In this document: piece by piece, positions 19,272 through 28,248 of the stretch
Layout of the letters: every line of letters begins with the position of its first letter
Position numbering within the stretch: position 1 is the first letter of the stretch
Source of the DNA: Clostridium thermosuccinogenes
Lineage (GTDB): Bacteria > Bacillota > Clostridia > Acetivibrionales > DSM-5807
Assembly (NCBI RefSeq): GCF_002896855.1
Contig: NZ_CP021850.1
Location: forward strand, 3,249,665-3,313,664
Direction of reading: 5' to 3'
Length of the DNA stretch: 64,000 nt
Notes under the pieces: generated by a model
What the model was told of the DNA's origin: nothing
Database searches by the model: none
Seen by the model: the letters and a program-made list of their open reading frames with translations, nothing else
Program-made: the position numbers and the translations under genes

Positions 19272-19538
19272 TTACAGTTCACAACAGCCACTCCACTCAA
19301 TACGACTATCATACTCCCAGTATGAAGTGTTATTATCTCTAACACACTGCCTTTTTAAATAAACATATTGTCCCCATGATTCATAAGGATTAAATGGTAT
19401 ATTGTAACACTTGTTAGAAAAGCATTTTGGAGAAGCGAAAGAATAAATCTCCCAATTACCGCAACCTGCTGCAAATACATTCATTGTTGGAATAATCATG
19501 AGTGCTAGAACCAGAATAAAAATTAAAGCTTTTTTCAT
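19272..19538 (-). CDS. Secreted six-cysteine peptide (candidate bacteriocin-like or signalling peptide)
   Basis: 88 codons from ATG 19538 (GGAAG 8 nt upstream; an in-frame ATG at 19553 has none). Residues 1-24 are a Sec signal peptide with a VFA-A type cleavage site. The mature part is about 64 residues with six cysteines (C-C-C-C-CC; it opens AGCGNWEIYS and ends WSGCCEL) and many aromatic residues. It has no double-glycine leader and no lanthionine or sactionine enzymes nearby. The gene overlaps the 3' end of a thioredoxin-like gene and, before the IS4 insertion, preceded the NHL / MacB operon. Three disulfide bonds are likely. I recall unnamed clostridial peptides of this shape but no assigned function. 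Confidence 0.72.
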   Translation of the reverse strand: MKKALIFILVLALMIIPTMNVFAAGCGNWEIYSFASPKCFSNKCYNIPFNPYESWGQYVYLKRQCVRDNNTSYWEYDSRIEWSGCCEL

Positions 19539-20255
19539 TATATAAGCTTCCATCAGTGGTATTGCTTCCTTCTATAAAAATAATGTCAAATGTGTTATTT
19601 AATTTTGGAGTCTGGATGATTTTCTTTTTATCATTGCTACAACTTTCGCATCTGTCAGCAGAAAACATTATTATAGTTGATTTATTTGAGCTTTGAATAT
19701 TTGAATCCCTTTTACTAAAATCATTTACAATTTGATTAAAAGCCTTATACCTGTAGTCTGGTCTACCCTGCAATTCCCATATTTTATCTGCCAATATTTC
19801 AAGATTAGCATCAGATGTAAAAACAATCTTATTGCTCTTATCAATAATAAAACCTCTCGGAGTTAAGCTAGATAATCTGACTTTGTTTTTTAAGGTATAA
19901 TTTATGTCAATAGGTATTTCTGCTTTCGTAATCTTATTTTCAGCAAGTTTATCGTCCCATATAAGCATAAAATTAAAATCGGTTGATTCGTACAACTTGA
20001 GTACTCTACTAATAGCAGGGAGGTCATTCAAGCATGCTTGACAATGACTGGAAAGATAAAATATTACAGTATATTTCTTACTATTTGTCGAAATATTTAT
20101 TTTTCACCTTTATAATTATATATATCTATGCGTGGAAATTCGTCACCGTATCCTAAATCTAGCGATTGCGTATGGTATGTGAAATTTAGATATAAATATA
20201 TGAAAACTGTTACAGTTAGTATAACTGATAATGTAAACATAACTCTTTTTCTCAT
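19456..20255 (-). pseudogene. Membrane-anchored double thioredoxin-like (TlpA-type) protein, frameshifted
   Basis: ATG 20255 follows AGAGGT and gives an N-terminal anchor (MRKRVMFTLSVILTVTVFI) and linker to YNYKGEK, then stops. One additional A in the 5-base run at 20100-20104 restores the next frame (NISTNSKKYTVIFYLSSHCQAC), which stays open to 19456. The first thioredoxin-like domain has a CQAC centre; a second one begins at STIIMFSADRCESC with a CESC centre and is cut short where the peptide gene starts, so the last 28 codons overlap that gene. Likely role: redox folding of the peptide outside the membrane (inference). In the present frame it is probably inactive. Confidence 0.65.
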
Positions 20256-20354
20256 ATACATACCTCTAATTTAATAGTTTTCAAATAATAACTGGTTAAA
20301 AATGAATAATAATCTCCTCATGCTATGTATTGGATAGTTTAATATTATATTTAT

Positions 20355-20383
20355 AATTTAACATATTAAGGTAGTCTTGTCAA
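20355..20383 (-). promoter_or_regulatory. Probable promoter of the six-cysteine peptide island
   Basis: Minus strand: perfect TTGACA (20383-20378), 17-bp spacer, TAAATT (20360-20355), about 100 bp before the thioredoxin-like ATG. No operator is evident. Confidence 0.55.
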
Positions 20384-20466
20384 TTGTTATAGTGCTTATT
20401 TGACATATATAAAACTTAACTAATATATAATTTATGTAAAAATTTGATATTTGTATTAAATAAAAA

Positions 20467-20488
20467 GGAGATGCTTGATTGCATCCCC
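20467..20488 (-). terminator. Terminator after the GH5 gene
   Basis: Stem GGGGATGC / GCATCTCC with a 6-nt loop, followed on the minus strand by TTTTTATTT, 12 bp after the stop. Confidence 0.8.
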
Positions 20489-20499
20489 TTTCTCATTTC

Positions 20500-21510
20500 C
20501 TATTTTCTGAACCATCCGTTTTCAACGCACTTTCTGTAATCCCAGGTAGGCATACCATCGTTCTGGAGCTTATAACTCCAGAAGAACCAACCTTCCGCCG
20601 TTTCATAAGCAAGAAGCTGTGCTCCGGCATAAGCCCTGGAGGCGGCATCCCGCTGCATTTCATTCATATCTTTCATGGTGTATGTCGGATCTAACCCCAA
20701 GGACCACTCACCCACGATAATTGGGAAATATTCAGCCATCTCCCGGATCTGCTCCGCCCTTACCACCGACGCCAGATGCAGGTGCCCCGGCATGTCACGA
20801 TTTTTATCCTCTTCCGTGAAGCATTGATAAAAATGGGTATCCAAAATCACATTCCTGTATTCAGGCCCACGCATGAAGTCCTTCCATTGATTGAGCCGGA
20901 AGCCATCGTGGATAACTATTGCCACATTTTCATCCACATGCCTGCGGCATGCCTCATATCCCCGAATATAGTAATCCCTGAGTATGTCCATGGGCACATC
21001 CCATCTGGGCTCATTCAGGAGCTGTATGCCCCAGAGGGCAGAATGCCCTTTGTAGCGCTCTGCGATGCTGTCGATAACCTGTACGGTCCTCGATACATAC
21101 TCCTCCTTGGTATGCCATTCGCATACCCCTAAAATCCCTCCGTTGTCAAAGCCGTTCTGACAGCCGGGGGCGGTATGCAGGTCGATCAATACTTTTATAC
21201 CTGCCTCTTTAGCCCACTCCATTGCTAAATCAAGATACTCGATGCATCCGTAATATGGCCTGACATCCCCGAAAATCCAATGGGGGATAGGTATTCTGAC
21301 TGAGTTTAACCCGGCTTCGGCAATCCATTTAAAATCCTCAAAGGTTATGTAGCTGTCCCTGTGAGGCTTTAGCCTTTCCAGGGTTTTGTCCCCCAGCTCC
21401 TCACAAAAGGCTGTCTCATCCTCAGCCTTCAATCCCTCAAAAAGGGCAGGCTTCATCCATTTCTCCAGCACCAGCCAGTTTCCAATATTCACTCCCCTGA
21501 TTTTTGCCAT
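20500..21510 (-). CDS. Glycoside hydrolase family 5, exo-beta-1,3-glucanase-like
   Basis: 336 residues from ATG 21510 (AAGGAGG 8 nt upstream). N-terminal IRGVNIGNWLVLEKWM is characteristic of the GH5 branch that includes yeast exo-1,3-beta-glucanases. The acid/base Glu is about residue 167 in LLNEPRW and the nucleophile about residue 268 in VGEWS; DLHTAPG and HDGF motifs are present. There is no signal peptide, so it acts inside the cell on imported oligosaccharides. It is a single gene with its own terminator. Exact linkage specificity is inferred, not shown. Confidence 0.9.
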   Translation of the reverse strand: MAKIRGVNIGNWLVLEKWMKPALFEGLKAEDETAFCEELGDKTLERLKPHRDSYITFEDFKWIAEAGLNSVRIPIPHWIFGDVRPYYGCIEYLDLAMEWAKEAGIKVLIDLHTAPGCQNGFDNGGILGVCEWHTKEEYVSRTVQVIDSIAERYKGHSALWGIQLLNEPRWDVPMDILRDYYIRGYEACRRHVDENVAIVIHDGFRLNQWKDFMRGPEYRNVILDTHFYQCFTEEDKNRDMPGHLHLASVVRAEQIREMAEYFPIIVGEWSLGLDPTYTMKDMNEMQRDAASRAYAGAQLLAYETAEGWFFWSYKLQNDGMPTWDYRKCVENGWFRK

Positions 21511-21699
21511 TTGCTCATCCTCCTTGTACAATTAATATTGTATTAAATCAGTGACCAAAGCCACTGTTTGACCCATCAATTTTTATAGTTAACATAACAT
21601 TTTAAGCTTCATACTTTTCCAAACATCAAGCACATCATCCGGCTTCACATCTTAGCCATTATGCCAGCATCTGTTGGCCTGAACTTTGACAATCATGTA

Positions 21700-21910
21700 T
21701 AATATTTTCCGGACTTGGAAGGTGTGTGTTTCACCTCCTGGGACGGACCTTAGCGGGCCGATTACCCGTAAAAAAGAGTATTTATCCATTCCGGTAAGTC
21801 TACATGATTTGGCTGGTTGAGGCCAGCTTAAAGCTGGTTCCTCGTGTCACATGCAAGGTTGTTTGCTTACATGGGAAGGAATGGAGACTTTTAAGTCCAT
21901 TCATCTTGTA
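21700..21910 (+). ncRNA. Candidate bridge RNA region of the IS110 element
   Basis: Non-coding stretch directly upstream of the transposase. It contains CCAGC-TTAAA-GCTGG (21823-21837) with an alternative GCTGG partner at 21812-21816, and a hairpin ending in the GACTTTTAAGTC palindrome just before the ribosome binding site. In the IS110 group the upstream end is known to encode the bridge RNA that pairs with target and donor DNA. Assignment here rests on position and visible stems only. Confidence 0.38.
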
Positions 21911-21925
21911 AAGGAGGCATTTTTT

Positions 21926-23215
21926 ATGAATTTCAGACCTATGGCAGGAATCGATGTAGGTAAATTCTTTAGTGAGATGGCAATTCTTTCTCCATCCAAT
22001 GAAGTAATTGCCCGCATGAAGATCCGCCATGATTCCAGTTCTGACGTTGAAAGAGCCGTTAAATTACTGAAAAAAACGGAAAAGGACTTTGATTCTAGGC
22101 CTTTCGTCGTCATGGAATCCACCGGGCACTATCACAAAATCCTTTTCCATTCACTTTGTAAAGCTGGATTTGAGGTTTCCATCATAAACCCCATCCAAAC
22201 TGATTCTATCAAAAATATTGGAATCAGGAAAGTGAAAAATGATAAAGTTGATGCCCGGAAAATTGCCCTGCTATACAGATTTCAGGAGCTTAAAACTACT
22301 AATATCCCAGATGAAGATATTGAATGTCTGCGAAGCCTTTGCCGACAGTACTACAAGCTCTCTGACGAACTTACTGCCTACAAAAACAGGCTTACAGGTA
22401 TTGTTGACCAACTCATGCTAAACTTCAAGGATGTATTCCCTAACATCTTTTCAAAGGCTGCTCTCGCAGTATTAGAAAAATATCCTACGCCTGTGCATAT
22501 TCTTAAAGCCAACAGAAACAAGTTGATTGCACTGATACAAAAGAATTCCCGCAGAAGCCTTAAGTGGTCAACTGCAAAGTATGAGCTTTTGGTCTCCAAG
22601 GCCAGAGAATTTGCACCTTTGAGCATTAATAACTCTTCAAATATTGCCATGCTTGGGGTGTATATCTCTATGATTAAAACCTTGGAGGAAAACCTTGAGA
22701 AAGTCCTCAAAGCCATTCGTTCATTGATTGCTGAAGATATGGCAAAGGACATACCCATGCTGGCACTGACTCTCGAGCTTCTACAAAGCATTCCAGGTAT
22801 AGGACTTATCTCTGCTGTTACCATTCTGGCTGAAATTGGCGACTTTTCAGCTTTTTCAAAGCCAGGCAAGCTAGTTGCTTATTTCGGCATTGACCCCTCT
22901 GTAATGCAGTCCGGAGAGTTTACCGGCACACAAAACAAGATGTCAAAAAGGGGGTCAAGGCTGCTTCGCAGGGTACTTTTCACAATTGCTCTTGCTAATA
23001 TCCGCACTAAGCGTGACAAAACAGCTTGCAACCCTGTACTGATGGAATATTACAAAAACAAATGCCAGAACAAGCCTAAAAAAGTGGCCTTAGGAGCTGT
23101 TATGCGTAAGCTTGTTAATTATATTTTTGCTGTTCTTAGGGATAGAAAGCCTTATCAGCTACGTAGCCCTCAGGAACATGCGAAGAATCTTGCAGCAAAG
23201 CATACAGCAGCTTAA
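21926..23215 (+). CDS. IS110-family transposase (DEDD recombinase)
   Basis: About 429 residues from ATG 21926 behind AAGGAGG. RuvC-like N-terminal domain with Asp in AGIDVGK, Glu in VVMESTGHY, and Asp residues in KNDKVDARKIA; C-terminal Transposase_20 domain LLQSIPGIGLISAVTILAEIG with the catalytic-serine region of the family. Complete and possibly active. Confidence 0.95.
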   Translation: MNFRPMAGIDVGKFFSEMAILSPSNEVIARMKIRHDSSSDVERAVKLLKKTEKDFDSRPFVVMESTGHYHKILFHSLCKAGFEVSIINPIQTDSIKNIGIRKVKNDKVDARKIALLYRFQELKTTNIPDEDIECLRSLCRQYYKLSDELTAYKNRLTGIVDQLMLNFKDVFPNIFSKAALAVLEKYPTPVHILKANRNKLIALIQKNSRRSLKWSTAKYELLVSKAREFAPLSINNSSNIAMLGVYISMIKTLEENLEKVLKAIRSLIAEDMAKDIPMLALTLELLQSIPGIGLISAVTILAEIGDFSAFSKPGKLVAYFGIDPSVMQSGEFTGTQNKMSKRGSRLLRRVLFTIALANIRTKRDKTACNPVLMEYYKNKCQNKPKKVALGAVMRKLVNYIFAVLRDRKPYQLRSPQEHAKNLAAKHTAA

Positions 23216-23500
23216 TAGTACTGTTACTTGATGTTTAGTTTTCAAAGAGCAACTTACTATTTTGGACCAGCTATTTTATGTCTACTTCACCTGGGTGGTC
23301 TTGTTGTCATGCCTTTTTTAGCTCATGTGTTTTTTGAAAAATTCTTTTATTTTTCAAAAAAAGCTCTTGACTTTAATTAGCTGGTCTTTTTATTAAAATT
23401 TTAAAGGCACCTCTATTTTTTTAAGAGCAAGATAATCTTGAATAATTTTCCATAATCACCTGAACTTACATAAATTATATCATCCCCAGTGATGGCATGC

Positions 23501-23540
23501 CATAGTATCTCATAGTATCTCATAGTACCTCATAGCATCT
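23501..23540. repeat. Four tandem 10-bp repeats (CATAGTATCT)
   Basis: CATAGTATCT twice, then CATAGTACCT and CATAGCATCT, exactly 40 bp. It lies in an 860-bp gap (23216-24077) that has no recognisable gene. The following 120 bp are AT-rich with loosely repeated ACATAT/TTAAGTGCA words. At 23830-24000 two imperfect copies of a roughly 57-bp segment starting GGTTCTCAGC (minus strand) occur within a 91-codon open frame that I do not trust as a gene. Confidence 0.75.
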
Positions 23541-24077
23541 TAAGTGCATATCTCAAAAAATACATATCTTAAACACAAATCCTAAATACACTTAGAAACA
23601 TATTTTAAGTACATTTTTTAAATGCATAGTAAGCACATATATTAAGTGCAGTTTGTTACTTAATTTTAGAGAATTCATTTGGACTTGCCATCTTTGCACA
23701 TGGTTTCTTAAAAGGTGGAAAATTTATTCTGAGCATTTTTTGTACTCGCATACCAGCTCATGGTTAAAGGGTGGAAGATATGCTCACTTCCCGCCGTAAA
23801 ACAATCGGTATCCGCCACTTATTGATAATGGTCGGCATTTTGCTGTCTTGCTCCAATAGCGATCTTGTTTGGCAGGGATTATAATATCCCACCGGAGTCT
23901 CCGGCAAATCCAACTCGCCATATAGCTGAGAACCGGCGCCGGAGGACACTGAATTCCCCAGCAAAAACAGTTTGGCATATGGCTGAGAACCACTATGATA
24001 TAGGACTTCGTATTTCCAGTCCGTAAGCTTTATAACCATGCAATTATCAAGCCTCCATCCTTAAGCCATATAGAGCT

Positions 24078-25052
24078 CTATTCCCCTGTGATGCCTGCCC
24101 TGTCAACGCTTTCGACAAACTGTTTTTGCAATACGGTGTACATGAGAAGCATCGGAACTATGGTCAGCATGGTACCGGCCATTCTTATGCTTTCATTCAG
24201 GCGGTTTACAGCGCTGCCGTCGGAGGTAGGATAAAGCCTGTTGTATGAATCCACAAAAGACTGAAGACGCATCGGCAGCGTCTGTATAGTCTTACCAAAG
24301 AATATACCCGCTAGATAAGTTTCATTCCAGTACCACACAAAAGAGAACAGAAACGCGACAACTATGGCTGGCACTGACATGGGCAGTGCAATTTTGAGGA
24401 AAATCTTGAGCTTGCCTGCGCCGTCAATCTCCCCCGCCTCATCCAGCACCTTCGGGTAAGAGTGGAAAAACTGATAAAACACCAGGACAAATATGGTGCT
24501 TTTTATTCCCTGGCCCAGCAGGGCCGGAATCATGGAAGGAAGCGGCGTATTGATCATGCCGTAGGCATCAAAAAGCATATATCTCGGCACCATGGTCACC
24601 TGCCCCGGTATAATGAAGGTTATGACGAGAAGAAGCATCCAAAGCCTCTTCAGCGGAAATTCAAACCGTGCGAATCCATACCCCACAACCGCACAGCAGG
24701 CCGTCTGGAACAAAGCCGGCAATCCGGCCATCACAAGGGAAACCCCAAAAGTTTTCGAAGCATCCAGAACTTTATATGCTATCCTGTAATTGCCGAAATA
24801 CATCCTTGTGGGCACCCATCTTACCGTGGGGTTTACAAGATCCGACACGTCCATGAGACTGTTCACTATCATAAACATCAAAGGATACAGGTAAACGAAG
24901 CCTATGCCGAGCAAAAGCGCGTATGTTATCAGCTTCTTCAGCAGGCCATCGGTTTTTCCTGCCCCCAAAAGCTTCTTTTTGATCCGGTCAATATTCCACC
25001 CATGAATTGGAGCTTTTTCCTTCACTTTTATGTTAAAACTCCCGACATTCAT
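24078..25052 (-). CDS. Carbohydrate ABC transporter permease (MalG/YtcP type)
   Basis: About 324 residues, six membrane helices, binding-protein-dependent EAA loop at about 225 (DEAGEIDGAGKLKIFLKIALP, split here as DEAGEIDGAG and KIFLKIALP). ATG 25052 overlaps the upstream permease stop by 4 bp (ATGA), with GAGGTGG upstream. Last gene of the eight-gene import operon. Pairs with the permease encoded just upstream. No ATPase gene is in the operon. Confidence 0.92.
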   Translation of the reverse strand: MNVGSFNIKVKEKAPIHGWNIDRIKKKLLGAGKTDGLLKKLITYALLLGIGFVYLYPLMFMIVNSLMDVSDLVNPTVRWVPTRMYFGNYRIAYKVLDASKTFGVSLVMAGLPALFQTACCAVVGYGFARFEFPLKRLWMLLLVITFIIPGQVTMVPRYMLFDAYGMINTPLPSMIPALLGQGIKSTIFVLVFYQFFHSYPKVLDEAGEIDGAGKLKIFLKIALPMSVPAIVVAFLFSFVWYWNETYLAGIFFGKTIQTLPMRLQSFVDSYNRLYPTSDGSAVNRLNESIRMAGTMLTIVPMLLMYTVLQKQFVESVDRAGITGE

Positions 25053-25927
25053 CGCTTCCACCTCTTCTTCTTTTCTCTGAACAGGAGAAATACAACTCCC
25101 AAAAGCAGCAGCTCAGCTGAGAAGTAAATCCACGACTGGGCTGCCGAGTAGCTGTAAACATTGCCTATTAGAAACATGTTTTTTGAAATCTCCATGTTTA
25201 CCCTGTTATTGGGAAATCCGGACATCTCCACAACCGTATAAATTGCATTTACCATGATGACAGGTTTTAAATAAGGGAGGACTATCTTCCAGAAAATCTC
25301 CCAGGACGAAGCTCCGTCAATACGGGCAGCCTCATATATGGAACCGTCTATCTTCTGAAGGCTAGCCAGGAATATCAATATCTGCACCCCTGAAAACCAT
25401 AAAATCATGACCAGATTATCAAAAACGTAGAGCACTGGCGCGCCTATGACCTCGGGCAGCGTGCTGAACACCTTGTAAACCGTATATTTGGACGGGTTTA
25501 CTATTTGGGCGGCATTGTTGGTAAGAAGCTCAGAGATAACCGGACCGCTTATGATGATGACAGGAAGAAAAAATATGGCCCTGAATATAGTCCTGCCTCT
25601 GAACTTGCCATTGAGCAGCATCGCCATTATCAGCGAAGCGACGACAATCATGGGGGTAGAGAGGAGTACAAATATGAAGCTGTCCGACAATGCCACGGGA
25701 AAGTTCACATCTTTGGTAAACGCCTGAACATAGTTTCCGATGCCTATCCAACGGGTCTGGATTCCGGTGGGTGCTATTTTTACGCTGCTGAAGCTTAAGA
25801 ATATGGAATAAAAAAAGGGAAAGCCTGTAAACAATATAAACCCCAGAATCCATGGCAATATGAAAAGGTATCCGGTTATGGCATTCTTCTGCCGTATGCT
25901 GATTGTGCCAGGCTTTTTGCCTTTCAT
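25049..25927 (-). CDS. Carbohydrate ABC transporter permease (MalF/LplB type)
   Basis: About 292 residues, six membrane helices, EAA loop [20 protein letters not shown] near residue 205. I prefer ATG 25927 (AGGAG upstream); a GTG at 25951 overlapping the DUF5696 stop is the alternative. It couples to the following permease. Acts in the cytoplasmic membrane as half of a type I importer. Confidence 0.92.
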   Translation of the reverse strand: MKGKKPGTISIRQKNAITGYLFILPWILGFILFTGFPFFYSIFLSFSSVKIAPTGIQTRWIGIGNYVQAFTKDVNFPVALSDSFIFVLLSTPMIVVASLIMAMLLNGKFRGRTIFRAIFFLPVIIISGPVISELLTNNAAQIVNPSKYTVYKVFSTLPEVIGAPVLYVFDNLVMILWFSGVQILIFLASLQKIDGSIYEAARIDGASSWEIFWKIVLPYLKPVIMVNAIYTVVEMSGFPNNRVNMEISKNMFLIGNVYSYSAAQSWIYFSAELLLLGVVFLLFREKKKRWKR

Positions 25928-25947
25928 CCTTGCTCCTGCCACAGTTA

Positions 25948-28248
25948 TCACTCTCCTTCCAGCACAGCATAGCTCTGAGCAGGTATATTTACCGATCCGA
26001 AACTGTAATTGCTGCCTGTATAATTAATCAAGATGGATACACCGCCTTCATAATCCATCTTAACCACTCCGCTGGAAACTACAGTCCTTCCTGTGATCTT
26101 CCTGCCCTCAACCCTTGACAGGGCAGCATTGACATCATTGTAGACTTCCAGGATATGCTGTTTCCAGTCTTCATACTTGGTAGAATACAATTCAGAAATA
26201 GGTGTATGCTCCATCTCGTGATTATCCAGTCCGGTCAGCAGGAATGCCGGATAGGCTCCGTATTCTATCATCCTTAAAACGTCCGTCCTCGAATAGAAGC
26301 TCATATTGGAATAGGGCGCGTAATAATCCACGCTGCCTTTTAATACAATCTGCATAAAAGGCACCGTATCGGTTTCAAACAGACACTGGCTGTTGGTAAC
26401 GGGCACATTGAATATCTCACTGGAATATTTCCATAAATACTGGTTTGGCCTGTACATTGCCAAGTTTTCAATATCCACCAGGACCTTTTGTGCCGTCTCC
26501 TCCTGCTTCTTGCGTATATCAAGCCTGCAAGTCACCCTGTCCCGCTGGTTTTCAGCATACAATCTTTGACCGAATTCATCCAAGGCCATGCCTTTCATTC
26601 CGTTTTCAGCATACAGCTTCGCTTTCCCGGCAACATAGTCTGCCGCTATGTCCGCCTTGACAAAGTAAGTGTCTTTAAGCCATATGGCATCATTATCCCT
26701 CTCCACCTTTATCAGCGCCTGGGAAAGGGCAGTTCCACCCTCCTGCCTCAAATCGATCTGTGTTTCCTTTACTGTTACAGGATTCTCGTAATAATAAAAC
26801 CGTCCCCCTTTTGAAGATATATGCTCATCCAGCAAGGACAGCGCCTTCTTTCCCCCGACCTTGCTTTCAAAACTGAAATTCGACGGTCTTGAACCATTAA
26901 GCCCTCCTTTTTGCCATCCTTTAAAGACCATGGTTATATTGCTTATACCCTGCCCTGCAATATCTTCCGCAATCTGCCTCGCTTTTGCTGCGGTGGTTAT
27001 GGGAAGGACACGGTTAAATATGAATCCCCTTTCCAAATCGGAGCCGATGATGTCAAGCTGCAGGGGAATGTCGGCATCAATCCTTTCTCCCGCCGGCAGG
27101 TTGCCTTCCTCCTGCAAAATCCTTCTATAAAGCTTTGCCATTCCAATGTAGTCGGCATCCTCTCCCCTCAGAAAACGATAGCTTATCTCTGCCTCAAACC
27201 TGTTTCTCTCCTTTTGGGCCACCTGGACGCCGGCACCGCTCTTGCTTGTCGGCTGCAGGTACTTTTGGCGGTATATGAACCGGGCGCTTATCCAGTTATA
27301 GTTGGTAACAATACCACTGGGTGTGGCCACAATGGATGCGTATTCCGCACCTTTTTCCACCCTTGCGAAATAGGCGTTCTGCTTCACACCATGCACCACT
27401 CCGAAAACCGGCATCAGCACCTGGGGTTCTTCGGTGGAGAAATCATTAGGCCGGCTGGATTTCAGATCATTTACCTCGAACAGGTGGTCAATGCCATAAT
27501 CCTTCCCATAAATCCTCTTGTCAAAATTTACGAGGTATTGGGAAGGCTTGCTATACCTTATAAGGGCACCCGGCCCGTCAGGTACAAGCATGTACCCATC
27601 TATTTCATCCGCCCGGGTTGAGCCTAAGAAAGGTACAAAATATACTGCTGCCAGGGAATAGTCTTCCCCTTCCTTTATGCTGTCGTCGATCATCCTGAAA
27701 AGAAGGCTTCCATCCCGGAGCTCCATTTCAAAATCAAAGGAAATGTCCAGGGTAATATAACTTACCGAGTACCTCAGTATATTGCCCTGAGCTTTAAAGC
27801 TTTTTTTAACATTTTTATCTGCTATGCTCAACCTTTTTTCGAGACCTTTGGCATCAAAATAATCTATGGAGACAAGGGCATTGCCTACGCCGGACCACGT
27901 GGTGTTCATATCCTCCGGCTTCTCTTCCGCGAGGCCTCCCCATACATACCCCGTCGCCTTATCCACCACCCTGATGGAAGCATTTTTTTCCCTGTGCCAG
28001 ACCTCCAGCCTGCTGTCTTCCATGATTTTGGCATATCCGTCAAGATTCAGCCTGTTTGGGACCTTGTCAAAGGTTTCGGTCCTGGTATGACGGTTAGAGT
28101 TCACATCCGCTATCGCAGCCAAGGCATCACCCTTTTCCGGCAGACCTCCTTTATCATCAACAAAAGCCCCTGTCTTTACGGTCCAGGTTACAGCTGCTAT
28201 TGCCAGCAGCAATACAGCGGCAATGCAGCGCTTAACATTACGCAACAC
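25948..28248 (-). CDS. DUF5696 domain protein, extracytoplasmic, sugar-operon associated
   Basis: 766 residues with GTG start behind AAGGAGG (9-nt spacing). N-terminal signal or anchor (about 7-28), then a long extracytoplasmic region without other membrane segments. I place it in the DUF5696 group, large proteins repeatedly found inside Firmicutes carbohydrate ABC operons. The middle (about 400-650) looks like a barrel with segments such as ITMVFKGWQKGGLNG and MALDEFGQRLYAEN and a closing beta region, reminiscent of a glycoside hydrolase fold with unassigned activity. Overlaps both neighbours, so it is co-translated with the transporter. Confidence 0.75.
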   Translation of the reverse strand: MLRNVKRCIAAVLLLAIAAVTWTVKTGAFVDDKGGLPEKGDALAAIADVNSNRHTRTETFDKVPNRLNLDGYAKIMEDSRLEVWHREKNASIRVVDKATGYVWGGLAEEKPEDMNTTWSGVGNALVSIDYFDAKGLEKRLSIADKNVKKSFKAQGNILRYSVSYITLDISFDFEMELRDGSLLFRMIDDSIKEGEDYSLAAVYFVPFLGSTRADEIDGYMLVPDGPGALIRYSKPSQYLVNFDKRIYGKDYGIDHLFEVNDLKSSRPNDFSTEEPQVLMPVFGVVHGVKQNAYFARVEKGAEYASIVATPSGIVTNYNWISARFIYRQKYLQPTSKSGAGVQVAQKERNRFEAEISYRFLRGEDADYIGMAKLYRRILQEEGNLPAGERIDADIPLQLDIIGSDLERGFIFNRVLPITTAAKARQIAEDIAGQGISNITMVFKGWQKGGLNGSRPSNFSFESKVGGKKALSLLDEHISSKGGRFYYYENPVTVKETQIDLRQEGGTALSQALIKVERDNDAIWLKDTYFVKADIAADYVAGKAKLYAENGMKGMALDEFGQRLYAENQRDRVTCRLDIRKKQEETAQKVLVDIENLAMYRPNQYLWKYSSEIFNVPVTNSQCLFETDTVPFMQIVLKGSVDYYAPYSNMSFYSRTDVLRMIEYGAYPAFLLTGLDNHEMEHTPISELYSTKYEDWKQHILEVYNDVNAALSRVEGRKITGRTVVSSGVVKMDYEGGVSILINYTGSNYSFGSVNIPAQSYAVLEGE

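Larger units (their letters stand above)
21700..23260 (+). mobile_element. IS110-family insertion sequence (ends approximate)
   Basis: An intact IS110-type transposase with about 200 bp of structured non-coding sequence upstream and a short tail downstream. This family lacks clear inverted repeats and target duplications, so I cannot fix the borders from sequence; the limits given are estimates. Confidence 0.55.

Noticed and set aside
19272-19538. Lanthipeptide or double-glycine bacteriocin precursor
   Set aside because: It has a Sec signal with AxA-type site, no GG leader, and no LanM/LanB/LanC or C39 peptidase gene in the neighbourhood.
23764-24039. 91-codon minus-strand open frame after the ABC permease
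   Set aside because: Shine-Dalgarno spacing is poor and the frame is built on an internal imperfect duplication; no family recognised. Kept only as a repeat observation.
26911-27621. 236-codon plus-strand open frame
   Set aside because: Antisense to the DUF5696 gene; composition reflects the complementary strand only.
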